In this document: one piece after another, positions 42,414-53,423 of the stretch | Position numbering within the stretch: the stretch's first letter is position 1 | Layout of the letters: each line of letters begins with the position of its first letter | Source: Lepas anatifera | Taxonomy: Eukaryota; Arthropoda; Thecostraca; Lepadidae | Reading direction: 5' to 3' | NCBI GenBank assembly: GCA_034440635.1 | Contig: JAOTON010001251.1 | Coordinates: 975,001-1,039,000 of the forward strand | Length of the DNA: 64,000 bases | Position numbers and translations under genes: made by a program | Notes under the pieces: generated by a model | Database searches by the model: none | Told to the model about the DNA's origin: nothing | Seen by the model: the letters and a program-made list of their open reading frames with translations, nothing else

Positions 42414-43190
42414 ATCTCCCCTCCCAGTATATATGATGGAGGGTGCATGATGCACCCCCAAAGTAGGACTTGCCTATTTTCCAATCATAGATGATCCACC
42501 GCAAAATTTAAGCAATAGTTGTTTAACCTTTAAATGGTTTATCGTAGGCTAAGGATAGGTTATGTTAGGTTAGATTTGAAATCAGGTTAGGTTAAATAAG
42601 TTAGATTTCTTCACCGCAGTGATACCTTTCACTGCGGGTCTATGCTAACCACACCTATACTCTTACTAACAATCTAACTATCCTCTCACACTTCTTTTCC
42701 TCTGCGCGGCGGCTGCCCGGCCGGAGAGGGGAGCTGCAACCTCACCTCCGGGTTGCAGGGTAAATTCGAGGCACCCTGGCCAGGTGTTTAGCGCACTTTC
42801 TAAAATACGAAAATTATTGAGTTAACGGAGGATTTCGAGTAACGTAGACAAGCGGACATTAGTAGCTAACACACAAAATTCTAAATTCTAAATTCCAAAT
42901 TCTAAATTTAAGGTCTTCAACCACAGAAATAACCTTCGCACTCTGCGGGTCTAAACTTATTAAAAGACCTCCCTTGGCATGGCTATGCCATTGCCACGAC
43001 CGTCCATTCGCAAGCTAAAACATCTTGCAACCCATTACTTGAAATAACTCCAATTGCTTTAACAGACTAACGTAGCTTGTCCTCACATAAAATTCTAAAA
43101 TTCTCCCACGCACTCCTTTAGAGGCGGGCAAAGGTGCTATGCACAGAACGCCTAATAAAAAGCCATTGATTGATTGATTGATAGCAGAAA

Positions 43191-44063
43191 TCATTTTTGA
43201 TGCAAGGGCAGAGGTAATATCATCGTAGAGTAGGGCAATGGGCATGAAAATACTATGTTTTTTCCGAAAACCGAACTGGTATTTGTATAGCATGTCAATT
43301 TCGGTCAAATATTCAGTGAGCTGGGCACTTACAATTTTTTCGAAAACTTTTGAAAGCACCGGTAAGATTGAAATTGGGCGATAGTTAGTAAAAGTGAAGC
43401 GGTTACCTGACTTAAATATAGGTACTATGAGTGCTGTTTTAAATTCATCCGGAAATAACCCGTTGCGGAGACATATGTTAAATAAATGAGTTAAGAGTGG
43501 AGAGATTACTGGGTTAATAGCTTTCAAAATTTCTGAGCTGACTCCATCGTAACCGGCGCCTTTGTTACTGAGAGAAGAAATGATTTGTTCTACTAATTGC
43601 GTATTCACCAGGTTAAATTCAAAACGTTGCGTTGTTTGGTTGCCCAGGTATTCAAGAGGATCTGAAGTGGACTGTGGTAGCGCCTGATCAAGTTTTGTTG
43701 CTATTGTGGAAAAGTAATTGTTGAATTTGTCTGCAATCAAAGAGGGTTCAGTGATGTATTCATCATTTACTTTGAATTGTCCTGGAAGATCCAGTTTTAC
43801 TTTATTTTTACGGCTAAGGGCGAGAAGAGTGTCCCAGAGTTTTTTGGATGGTCTTTCTCCTCGTTTAATTTTCTCTGAAAGTATAGCTTACGGGCTGTTC
43901 GAATCGTGCTAGTGAGGTAATTATTGTAGTTTTTGTAGTTAGTTTCATCGACTTTATCTCGAGATTTCATAAATTTTAGGTAGAGGTCAGATTTATGGTT
44001 GATGCATTTAAGAAGGCTAAATGAGATCCAAGGCCGAATGGGGGTGATTCTGCAAGATTTCTC
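43191..44063 (-). pseudogene. LINE 3: linker and RT N-terminal half, truncated
   Basis: On the minus strand the frame at 43191-43740 reads IADKFNNYFSTIATKL, NKGAGYDGVSSEIL, FKTALIVPIFKSGN, NYRPISILPVLSKVFEKI and YQFGFRKKHS, the fingers of a CR1-like or Daphne-like RT. It stops at ALASKMISAI, where the 3' tail of LINE 2 copy B enters. The RT catalytic part is missing from the window. A linker with frame breaks covers 43741-44063. Confidence 0.85.
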
Positions 44064-44981
44064 TTAAATTGATAATTTTGTGATCTCTTCATTTAAAGTA
44101 GTCTTGATAACTTTTGCTGCTGTTACAGGGTCAATAATAGAAGAAAAATTTCGGAACTTTTGTGCTAAATTCTGTTTGAGTATCTCAATTTTCCGAAAGT
44201 CAAAAGATAGTTGGGGTTTAGGGCACTGGGAGGGTAATCTTATAGTGGAATTTAACTCAATAGTAATCGGGAGATGGTCACTTAGATCAGTCAATATAAT
44301 AGATGATGACTTAATGATAGAATTATCGTTTAGAAAAAAATTATCTATGAGGGTTTGTGACTCAGATGTTATTCTTGTTGGGAGGGAAATGCAGGGATGA
44401 AACCCCTGTGAGGAGAGTAAATGCAAGAAAAGTGAGGTGTGCTCTTGGCAGCTGGATTTAATAAGGTCAAAATTAAAGTCACCTCCCAGTAAGCAGATCT
44501 TGTTTTCGGATGAAATTTTATCAAGGGTTTTTTCAAGATAGTCCATAAAGATTGCTGTTGGATATGATGGTGATCTATAGAGTGATCCGGCCAAAACGTG
44601 AAAGGGAAATAGGTTGTGAATATCAAGGAAGCAAGATTGATGTTGTATCAGACTGGACTCTAGGTCACCCCTCCTGCTGTAGGAAAGATGTTTGCTAATA
44701 TAAATTCCTGTCCCCTTTCCTTTGCATTGTGTTGGTGAAGAAAGTTCAAAATTATAGTCTTTAATGTGATATGAGTCTTTTAGTTCGGGAGTTAACCACA
44801 GTTCTGAGAGCATTATTATTAATGGCTTGTATTTGAGTTGCGAGATAAATGCTTGAAGAGAATCAAAATGTTTGGGTAGTGACCGAATGTTAATATGTAT
44901 TATTGGGATACATCCTTGAAGGCTACTTTCATTGTAAGTTGAAACTGAGTAGTATTTGCAGGTTTCAAGAATGTTTTGCAC
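44064..44981 (-). CDS. LINE 3: APE endonuclease domain
   Basis: 305 codons without a stop. HINIRSLPKHFDSL and LSELWLTPEL mark the N-terminal catalytic Asn and Glu region. GTGIYISKHL, VLAGSLYRSPSYP and LGGDFNFDLI follow, and TDLSDHLPITIEL is the C-terminal catalytic box. All expected motifs are present in order, so the nuclease fold appears whole. The frame ends at a stop at 44064 before the linker; the full ORF2 is broken. Confidence 0.88.
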   Translation of the reverse strand: MQNILETCKYYSVSTYNESSLQGCIPIIHINIRSLPKHFDSLQAFISQLKYKPLIIMLSELWLTPELKDSYHIKDYNFELSSPTQCKGKGTGIYISKHLSYSRRGDLESSLIQHQSCFLDIHNLFPFHVLAGSLYRSPSYPTAIFMDYLEKTLDKISSENKICLLGGDFNFDLIKSSCQEHTSLFLHLLSSQGFHPCISLPTRITSESQTLIDNFFLNDNSIIKSSSIILTDLSDHLPITIELNSTIRLPSQCPKPQLSFDFRKIEILKQNLAQKFRNFSSIIDPVTAAKVIKTTLNEEITKLSI

Positions 44982-45400
44982 GCCAGATAATTCTAAATCA
45001 TGGTCATTTACATGTGTTGAAAAGACTGGAAGAAATCTATTGTTAACATTTTGGTTAACAGCGAACTGAATTTTCAGGGACTACACAGGAAACAAACGGA
45101 TGAAGTATTTCCAATGCCACTAAGCTTCAATCGGGGTTACAATTAGCAAATATCCTTTGGGAGAAAAGTGTGGAGAAAACAGAACTTTAACAATTTGTCA
45201 CAAACCTTTACTGTTTTACTTGGTTTTTAGGTGGACCAACCATTTTTGGAGTTTAAAAACTTTCAATTCTAGTGCAAGATGAAGTAGACCTCTAGTGACC
45301 TATTTAAGCTGATTATTGGTACAATATTTATATACCTATGTTGAAATACTTTCTAACAATTTTTTTACAATATATTATTAGACATGACTGATTTGTGTTA
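44982..45400. other. spacer between LINE 3 ORF1 and ORF2 regions
   Basis: No coding frame of interest. It separates the Gly-rich ORF1 end from the endonuclease start on the same strand. Confidence 0.4.
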
Positions 45401-45510
45401 AACGCTGTGAGTGGCACCCGTGGTGGTTAACGGCGACGACGGACGAAACCCCCCAGGAGCAACAGTCAGAGCAGGCGGCGGCGCGCGGGAAGAATGCGGG
45501 ATGCCACCGG

Positions 45511-46998
45511 TCACAACAGGTGCAGACACCAAAGCAGGCACATGGTCAGCAGGTCGGCCCCCAGCGGGAAGGGGCACAGTCCCCACCCCAACTGTAGCAG
45601 CAGTCCGTGCGGCAGGGGCATCACCAGTCGGCACACCAGTGGAAGCAACCATTTCAGTGGTACCCCGAATCTTGGGTGGGGTGTCCTCACCACAAGCAGG
45701 CCAGTCACCAGGGGGAGCAGTACCTTGACCCCCGGACGGGGCAGCAGCATCCCACCCCCTCGGAAAGCACCCCATCCCTTAGGTCGACCATCATCCCAAG
45801 CACCAGACAGAGGAGTACCCCCAGCAGCACCAGACGATGCAGCACCCGGAGCACTAGGCGATGCAGCACCCTGAGCATTCGACAGACCAGCACCCCCAGG
45901 ACAGAATAAGACAGAACCTCCCGCGCCTAACAAAGCACCCCCACCACACGAAGCAGCACCAGGGGCAAAGTATGAAGTACCCTGACCTCCCGAAGGACCA
46001 GCACCCTGACCACCTGACGGACAAGTACCCTGACCCCCCGACAGACCAGCACCCAGACCACCCGACGGACCAGCACCCTGACCACCCGATGGACCAGCAC
46101 CCCGACCACCCGACGGACCAGACCCCTGACCACCCAATGGGCCAGACGCCTGACCACCCGAGGGACCAGCACCCCGACCACCTGAGGGACCAGCACCCTG
46201 ACCACCCGAGGGACCAGCACCCTGACCATCTGAAGGACCAGCACCCCAACCACCCGACGGACCAGCACCCTGACCACCCAACGGGCCAGACGCCTGACCA
46301 CCCGACGGACCAGCACCCAGACCACCCGACGGGCCAGCACCCCGACCACCTGACGAACCAGCACCCCGACCACCTGACGGACCAGCACCCCGACCACCTG
46401 ACGGACCAGCACCCCGACCGCCTGAAGGACCAGCACCCCGACCACCCGACGAACCAGCACCCTGACCACCCGACGGACCAGCACTCCGGCCACCCGACTG
46501 ACCAGCATACAGATCACCTGCCGGACCAGCACCCCGACCCCCGACTGACCAGCACCCCGACCTCCCGACTGACCAGCACCCCGCACCACAGAGGCAGCAC
46601 TTCGGGCCCGCAGGGGAGCAGCATCCCCCCCTCCCAGCATTCAGAGAACCCCTATGCTCCTGGCAGATGGTCAGTATCTCCTCCTCCGAGGTCCCCACAT
46701 AGAGTTCAACTGGTCTAGCCTGGGCTTCTACTCGGATGAAGATCCTACCAGAGTTAGTATAGAAGGATTGGAAGGGACACCTGTCTCGTGGGGAATGAAG
46801 CTGCTGTAGAATTTTTATGACACTTAGACGCTCTGGGGTGAGGCTCTCATGCACAGACAGTCCATGTTGAGCTGGCCTAACCCTCTGCCTGTATACATAA
46901 TTTTTCTCATCCAAATATGCAAACCTCATTAAGATTACTTTTTTGTTCTGGAGCCGGTGGCAGGCAATGATGCCCCCCAGACTGCACCTGGACTCCAA
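45511..46998 (-). pseudogene. LINE 3 ORF1-like protein with Gly-rich repeat tail
   Basis: The first 110 residues (LGGIIACHRLQNKKVILMRF, LSVHESLTPERLSVIKIL, FYTNSGRIFIRVE) resemble the RNA-binding and C-terminal domains of LINE ORF1 proteins of the coiled-coil/RRM or baculovirus FP-C-terminal type. A tail of about 200 residues follows, made of GAGPSGGQ-like octapeptides encoded by a 24-bp minisatellite, then a less regular end. The upstream half of the RRM-like part is in another frame (46907-47149: ENTRAIAVELMGRYLGVQV), so a frameshift lies near 46990. Its position upstream of the endonuclease on the same strand suggests ORF1 of LINE 3. Confidence 0.55.
45985..46570 (-). repeat. 24-bp minisatellite, about two dozen copies
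   Basis: On the plus strand, GACCACCCGACGGACCAGCACCC and variants repeat every 24 bp. Occasional units carry GGGCCAGACGCCTGACC. The length is a multiple of three, so each strand reads a repeating octapeptide in all frames (GAGPSGGQ on the minus strand; DQHPDHPT on the plus). The plus-strand frame is a shadow. Confidence 0.9.
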
Positions 46999-47360
46999 GG
47001 TAACGTCCCATAAGTTCTACCGCGATAGCACGGGTATTCTCACCTAAGGCGGGAGGGGAACTACTTTTCCAGTGAGTAGCAGGGTAGTTTTTCGCCCATA
47101 CTGATTTTGCTCCTCTAGCGCCGCGCTGAGTCTTTTTGCTCATTTTCAAGTGAAGAGCTTTTCTAAGTTAGCTCTCCCAGCTTTGTCTCAGAAACCTCCC
47201 TTCCCTCCATATTCTTAGACACAACTAGTTGTAGCTGGAGAAGCTCTGAGCGAACCTCTCCTACCTCAGCCCTTAATTTCTCATTCTCCTCCCTTACACC
47301 TTCAAGTTCCTCCCTAACTTTATCAATGGAAGTTTCAAGATACTTCACAGTAAGTTTCAT
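46907..47360 (-). pseudogene. LINE 3 ORF1 N-terminal coiled coil and RRM start
   Basis: The frame at 47163-47360 encodes a strongly charged heptad-type coiled coil (VREELEGVREENEKLRAEVGEV and after; Glu, Leu and Val rich) of about 50 residues. The next frame (46907-47149) gives a basic segment and the start of the RNA-binding fold. The order coiled coil, RRM-like, C-terminal domain matches LINE ORF1 trimers that coat the element RNA. Frameshifts separate the pieces. Confidence 0.5.
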
Positions 47361-48205
47361 CTCTTGATAGATCTAACCTACCTACACAGGTATACCAAAC
47401 TAAACCAGACTTTGGTCGCCTCTATGGTCTACCCCAATCTCAATATCAGAATTACAATAGTTGGTCCACCCCGGGATATTTTACAACATTTCTAAGCGCC
47501 TGAGATCTACCTATTTAAGCAACTTTCAAAGACCACAAGGTCTACTTAAACCTCCCTGTGTGGAACAGAAGAGCCACAGGTTGAAGTAATACGCTCAATG
47601 TGCCCCAACCAGACACCACATAACTATCCACAAGGGGGGCAGGTACCTACCCGGCGCCGCAGACACTCCCACCCGTCCCAACACCAACATCAACAGAGTT
47701 CAAATGGCAGATGGCGCGTGAAGGCCACACCCCGCGCCCCTCCGCACTTTAGTGTAGGATCGTTAGTTTCGTGCAAGTACTCAGTTAGTACTTGGGGACT
47801 ACCGGACGCAACTAAGCGCATATAACTGGCCAACTATAGTGAGGGTATACTTCTCCGACGCAAGTACTTGGATCCGTACTCGGATCTGCTGAGCCTAACA
47901 CGAATCAGCTGTTTAGAGATCAGCTGGCCTATCAGCTGACTCTCGTTTACTAAGCCGGCACGAAGTAAACAAAAAGGCAAATCTGGACCGATACTAAAGA
48001 ATGGGCCCCTAGTATTTTGGAAAAAGTCTAGGTTTCAAAATGCCAGGGTAAACTAGAATTATATTTAAAGAGTGTCCTATCAATGCATGCACCAGCTTTT
48101 ATAGTCACCCGTAATGAAGAAGTCGGCAAACCAAGCCAATCCACACACTATCACGGAGACGCAGCCTCGCACAACCGGCACCGACGGAGGATGGAGAAAG
48201 AATGA
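47361..48205. other. non-genic DNA upstream of LINE 3 ORF1
   Basis: Possible 5' UTR of LINE 3 followed by unrecognised sequence. A short 5S-like string (GTTAGTACTTGG near 47784) is too short to call. Confidence 0.4.
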
Positions 48206-48213
48206 GGGAGAGG

Positions 48214-48418
48214 CAGGGGCGCCGCCACGGAATTTTCGCAGGGGGGACGGACCCGGGCTGGTGCTGACCGGGGGAGGCGAATTTTGAGCATATTCGGCAT
48301 ATTCGGTATCTGACAGCATTAATGACGATTGACCCAAAAATTTTGGGGGGACGTCCCCCCCCTGGTTGGCCAACAGGGGGGGACGCGTCCCCCCGTCCCC
48401 CCGCTTTCGGCGCCCATG
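48214..48418. mobile_element. 205-bp hAT-like MITE
   Basis: The ends are CAGGGGCGCC and GGCGCCCATG. The sequence GGGAGAGG flanks both sides (48206-48213 and 48419-48426), an exact 8-bp duplication. The interior has opposed runs of GGGGGGACG and CGTCCCCCC near the right end. It has no coding capacity. It lies at the outer edge of the right arm of the inverted duplication. Confidence 0.8.
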
Positions 48419-48429
48419 GGGAGAGGCGA

Positions 48430-51400
48430 TAAAAAGGTGGCACCCGACTAGCTAGGACGGCATCAGATGGGTTCAGGAGGCACAATAATGGCTCAGGAGG
48501 CGCAAGATTAACCCAGGGTGCATTTGGCTCAGGAGGAACAATTATGGTTCAGGAGGCACCAGATCGAATCCGGGAGCAGTAGTTCAGCTAAGTGATCCTC
48601 GACCAAGAAGTTTCCCAGATTAGATCGGGGTACCAGATCAGGTCAGGAGGCACTTAACACGCGCATTGACGGGGGTCTGAGCCACCTTCGCATTGACGGG
48701 AGGGGCGGGTACCCGCCCCCTAAGATCTCGAGAACCACGGTAGGTAGCGAAAAACGATAAACGGCGTTGGGCTGCCCATCCACTTCTCCATCGAAAACAT
48801 TTGAACCATTTTTTTGTCAGGTCACATTTAAGGTCACGAGAGGTCAAAACATGCCGTCATAGGGATAACATGTAAATTAAGTTTTTCGGCCATTACATCT
48901 GAACAAGTAAAGATAGAGCAAAACGACTTGAACTATATGAATCCTCGCAGCAGGCCAAGTCGAATGATATATAATTTGACCTTGCTAGGTCAAATCAAGG
49001 ATTTGACCTGACCTGAGGTCAGGTCAGGGTCAAATTATTTAAATATCATTAGAGCCGCAAAACCAAGGCGAGTCTAATGCAGCTAAAATAAACGCCATAT
49101 CCCTATCCGTTACTGAGTTATACAGTGAAAACCATTTTCCCATGTATTTCCAATGGAGAGGTCATGCCTCGTACCTGACCTTTGGTCATCGATATCAAAA
49201 ATGTCGGAACACATTTCAGAGAACTCGGTGGGTGCATTATGTGATATGAGTTTCAATCGGATAAGTTCACCCTGCTCAGACTTATGCTATCTTAAACTTT
49301 CTTGACCTTTACTTGTGACCTGACCTGAGATGACCTAACCTTAAAATTTTTACAGAAGTTGTAAAATGATGGAAAAGGTATCCAAAGTACGGCGGAGCTA
49401 CGCGCCGCCGTTTTACTGCTATCTGCGAAAAACCTGAGGGGGCGGGTACCCGCCCCCCGTCAATGCGCGTGTCAATCAGCTCAGGAGCTCCATACCAGCT
49501 CAGGGGCCCATACCTTCTCAGGATATCATTTTATCAACCCAGGAGGCTCAGATCAGTTTAAAGGGCACCTGATTAGCTCAGGGGGCACCCGACTAGCTCA
49601 GAGGGCATAATATGAGTTCAGGAGGCACAATAAGGGCTCAGGAGATCGACTCAGGGTGCATTATTTCAGCTCAGGCGGCAACATATCTGTTCAGGGGGCA
49701 CACGATCTACCAGCTGCTCGGGGGCCCAGATCGGCTCCTATCCCCTAGACAAGAGCAGGGACCTAGATCAGCTCAGGGAGCACCTTATCAGCTCAGGGGA
49801 CAAGGAATTAGCTCAGTGGTCCCGACCAGCTCAGGGGTACCAGATCAAGTAAGGAAGCACTTAATTAGCTCAGGAGCCCCATACCAGCTCAGGGGTCCTC
49901 ATCAGACTCGGCGGGCCCAGCTCAGCTGAGGGCCCCAGAGCTGCTCAGGAAATCACGTTATCAACTCGGGAGGCTCATATTAGCTTACTTGCGTATCTAC
50001 TTGCTTTTTTATTATCAGAGAGACGCTTCCTGTCAGCATAACGACAGCTTTTTTCGTGAAAATACCGATTCTGATATCAGGGATGCCACTTATTTCTCTG
50101 ACAATTTTCTGATAATGCACTAACGCAGATTGTTCGAAAAACTTCACCGTGGCGAACCTTTGTGAAATTTGATCTTATCTCCCATTGAGCTTAGCATAAA
50201 TTGTCTGCAATATTATCTTGGAAAATGATGCACCCTTCATATTCTGTACTCAAATCACTGCGAGACCTTTGTTGCTGGCGTGCTGAGTAACTGTCTTGCG
50301 TTTCTCGAGTAATAGTGACATGTTTGTCGCATTTTTGCGCTCATTAGAGCTGCTAGAACATAAACATTATTTGTTAAGGCTATGCATCTTGGTTCCAAGA
50401 CACTTTCTACAAAAAAACGCAGCTAAAATATAATAGTTCATGATTTTTTAATCAGGTCCCGCAATGTAATGTCTTTCAGGACCCAAAGTCTACCAGCAAA
50501 CACACCATTCCATCGCTTCAAATCCATTCTAACCTCGAGCTACACGTGTAAGACTTGTATACAATACATCAATCCGGTGCACGTGCATTCACTTTTTGCG
50601 GTGCCTCATTAACAACCCCATTGGAGATGACGTAGAAAATAATATATTTCAACATTTCTAAGCCTAACGTCCCACTTCCTAACTGACGAGATGGTCAATG
50701 TCGGCATCGTCCGCTGGCGTCTTTCTCGTGTTTCTTAGTGATTTGCCATTTGCAAGCTTCCCGCGGTATTTCTTTTGGTAATCTTTTTTTGGAAAAACAA
50801 GTTCAAAGTCCACCTTAGTTAGCGACAGAAGCAAGCATGGTCTGGCATTTGCATGTAATATATCTTTGCACGTGGGCTATGAATATCAAATTTGGGTAAT
50901 GATCTTTTGATCTCAGCTCCTAGGGTTTGGTGCTACAATGGAAGAGACCGGGCAAACACGGGGGTAACCTGCGCTACCGTTAATACCAGGGAACATATGC
51001 TTAGGCGCACAGCATACCTCTTCAGTTTTTATACGGGAGCTGCAATGCGGCACATAATAACTACAGGCGGACAAAATTACTCCCAAACATCACTGCCAAC
51101 AAGGGTATTGCAGTGCGCTACATGTTGCATAGGACCAAGCATATACATGTGTTTTGATGAATGGCCATGACTTTTGCAATAGTCATTATAGTCTCACAAA
51201 ACTTTGTGTTAATATATCAAAAATGTGCAGCATTACATCTCCAAAATTTAGTGTTTGTTAACTGAACTGAGTTTAATCTACTTGAGTTTAACTGAAAGGG
51301 GTGTAACGATGTCCCTCAGGCGATGTTGCACGTGCTGGAGTATTGGCCAGAACACCCATTGCACAATTTCCTATACAATATGAACAACAATGGTTGATTT

Positions 51401-51657
51401 CAATCAGGAAGATACCCTTTGAAACTATTTGCTTATCCAATCAGTTGTTACCAGCACTGAAGCAAGAAGCCAACATTCCGGACAAAGTTCCCCAATCGGC
51501 GTGAAAACAGTGCATTTGCACGTGCTCAAACATGACGTCATATCTCAATAACTCTTCTAGGTGTCTAAATAATTTTTGGATCAATTATACTGAACATGTT
51601 AAGCAACATGTGTGCGTTTCACGGCTGTTCGTTTAACCCATACAAAGATACAGGTTT
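48430..51657 (-). repeat. right arm of large inverted duplication
   Basis: Complementary to 34935-37090. This arm carries a TTAA element (48654-49475) and a segment of about 480 bp (50165-50645), both absent from the left arm. It lacks the MITE found at 36425. Homology ends abruptly at about 51657 (ATACAGGTTTT), where a TTAA family-1 fragment starts. CAGGGG array units fill 48430-49990. Confidence 0.8.
48654..49475 (+). mobile_element. TTAA-flanked element, family 2-like
   Basis: The ends are TTAACACGCGCATTGACGGGG and CCCCGTCAATGCGCGTG followed by TCAA. The left arm of the inverted duplication shows the empty site CTCTTAATCAGCTCAG near 36903-36918 (complement), so the target was TTAA and the right copy has mutated to TCAA. 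The interior shares CCTGACCTGAG, ACCTTAAAATTTTT and TACGGCGG blocks with 60257-61201. TGACCTGACC-G-AGGTCAGGTCA, an everted repeat of half-sites, lies near 49009-49031. No transposase. Confidence 0.85.
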
Positions 51658-52130
51658 TGTCAGTCTGACGTGCATACATTATGCTATGATTTCATAGTTA
51701 ATGTAACTCGATGTAATGGTCAAAGTCAACGGTCATGGGTAAAAGTCAATTCTCATTTCCCGCCCAACAGTTGCTATAGTGGTAAAGGTACACGCTGGCA
51801 AATTGGATATTAAATACATAAGAAATCAAACACACGCACGCGTTTCGTTACTTCTTCAGCGTATGTTTAAACAGTCTCTCTTCAAACATACGCTGAAGAA
51901 GTAACGAAACGCGTCCGTGTGTTTGATTTGTAATATATGTAATATCCAATTTGCCAGCGTGTACCTTTACCCTTATCGTTCTGTCAAATGGCTCTTCAAC
52001 AGTTGCTATAGTGCTAGTTATAGTGTTGAGTAAAGGTATCATACCATATTGTGGTGTCATAGGTCAATGACCTTGAATGAACTTTTACCCCAAAATTAAA
52101 AATTATATATATTGTTGACCTTTCCTATAT
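51658..52130 (+). mobile_element. TTAA family-1 fragment carrying a foldback insertion
   Basis: Collinear with part of 41460-41700: GTCAGTCTGACGTGCATACA, ATTATGCTATGA, TTTCCCGCCCAACAGT, GGTCAATGACCTTGAATGA. It is split by the foldback element at 51782-51996. Both termini are missing. Confidence 0.65.
51782..51996. mobile_element. foldback element with 88-bp arms and 17-bp duplication
   Basis: The arms 51781-51868 and 51884-51971 are almost exact complements around a 15-base loop. CAACAGTTGCTATAGTG (17 bp) flanks the element at 51765-51781 and 51997-52013, and the uninterrupted context is seen in related TTAA elements. The inner arm reads CGCTGAAGAAGTAACGAAACGCG, which contains CTGAAGA and GAAAC, the two core strands of a hammerhead ribozyme. 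It is the same family as 14431-14765. Confidence 0.8.
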
Positions 52131-52344
52131 AACCTGCAGTCCATAAGATACAACAAGGTGAAAGTTATTCACAATAGTTAAAAAAGATGCATGTTTTGCA
52201 CTTAATAATTTGTTCACAATGAGGTCAGCACGTTGAAGAAAGTATTTAAAATAAACAAAAGGCGCACCATCATATAGACCTTTGGTCTATGGCGCCAGGT
52301 GTTTTCAAACATTTGGACAAATTTGGAAAATGTGTATATATTGA
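52131..52344. other. non-genic DNA
   Basis: AT-rich sequence with no recognised feature. Confidence 0.4.
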
Positions 52345-52489
52345 TGTGGATGGAGATCACGGGTGGGTTGGGGGAACCCCTGGATCTTCGGTCTGCCATG
52401 GATTTCTGTAGGGTTTGTATTGCCGTGCCAGTATTAACCCATCCAGGATCCAACCCCCCCTCGGATCGAGAAGAGATATCCAACCCTGT
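52345..52489. mobile_element. 145-bp MITE of the GGAGATC-end family
   Basis: The left end TGTGGATGGAGATC and the right-end complement CAGGGTTGGATATC match the ends of the 7422-12168 element. Imperfect 8-bp repeats TATATTGA (52337-52344) and TGCATTGA (52490-52497) flank it. The middle shares TTTGTATTGCCGTGCCAGTA and TTAACCCATCCAGGATCC with 5396-5580. Confidence 0.6.
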
Positions 52490-52497
52490 GCATTGAA

Positions 52498-52981
52498 ATA
52501 TCACCCGCTTTCTAATATTGATAAGCATTGTCCTTTTGTTGCGTTTCTCTTGGTCTCGCAATACCATGGCATGACATGACAGTCCAAGGGCCTACTACAC
52601 CTAGTATTTAAGATGCAACAGTGTTACCGAAAATGTAAAACTGATTTGCTGGTTGCATGATTACTCATTAGGGTGGAGTGAAAAATTCAAACTATTTGGA
52701 TTGTTCCTTAACATTGTTTTTATACTGCGCTAGGCCTTAAGAAACTCAGAAGTGAAAGAATTTTGGAAATAGGACAACGGGAGCATGAGCAATATCGATC
52801 ATTTATGCATGGATACTTAATAATTTTTTGGCGTTGCAGTCTCCGTTGGAAATCCTTGGTGCTAGCGTACGGTGATTTACGGGCTGACTGTTAGAGCAGA
52901 TCACGTGCGTTTTGAAGAGTGGGAATCACCTTAAACACATGTAAGATGTGAAAATAGATCCCAGCTAATGGATAGGTATAT
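52498..52981. other. non-genic DNA
   Basis: No gene, array or RNA recognised. Confidence 0.4.
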
Positions 52982-52989
52982 TTCAGCTG

Positions 52990-53151
52990 CAGTGGCGGAT
53001 GTAAAGGGGGAGGGGGCAGGGGGCTCAAACCCCTTCCCCGAAATGTCTGAGTGCCTATAGTACATGCATAGTTGGAGGCCGTCCGAGGTAGTGACGGGGG
53101 CGGCCCGAGCTCCTAGCCCTCCCCCCAAATATGATCCTGGATCTGCCACTT
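52990..53151. mobile_element. 162-bp hAT-like MITE
   Basis: The left end is CAGTGGCGGATGTAAAGG and the right end is GATCCTGGATCTGCCACTT. Imperfect 8-bp flanks TTCAGCTG (52982-52989) and TTCTGTTG (53152-53159) match at six positions. GC-rich opposed runs lie inside; it is non-coding. This is an older copy than the one at 36425. Confidence 0.6.
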
Positions 53152-53423
53152 TTCTGTTGTGTGTTAGACATGTGCGAGACTCACCGACGAATCTCTTTTA
53201 AGGCGAGTGCCAATGGCAACTGTAGTTGCCTGAGGCTAAGTTTTCGAAAGCTGGCATGAGTTGCCACGGCATACCACCGGAGCAACGATCACTGTACCAG
53301 AAGACATGGGAGCTTAAGCTGCCACCGGGTGCTCACAGCTTTGATGTTCAGTCCACCCTAGAGGTGGGACTTTCTAGGCCCGGGGGCCCGGGGTAAAAGC
53401 CCGGCCCAGGCCCGCGGGCTTGG

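Larger units (their letters stand above)
38502..43190 (+). mobile_element. LINE 2 copy B, interrupted by a TTAA element
   Basis: A 5'-truncated I-type LINE on the plus strand, opposite to copy A. It starts in the endonuclease-RT linker, and its 3' tail of TTGATTGATTGATTGA ends at about 43190 inside the RT frame of LINE 3. The TTAA element at 41071-41988 splits the RNase H region. Relative to copy A it has several one-base indels, including changes near 38548, 39764, 40728 and 41046. It keeps the RNase H Asp that copy A has lost. Confidence 0.9.

Noticed and set aside
45861..46718. 285-codon plus-strand frame rich in DQHPDHP
   Set aside because: Antisense shadow of the 24-bp minisatellite; the minus strand carries the ORF1-like domains.
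47770..47830. 5S rRNA-derived sequence
   Set aside because: Only about 12 bases (GTTAGTACTTGG) match; the rest of the internal promoter is absent.
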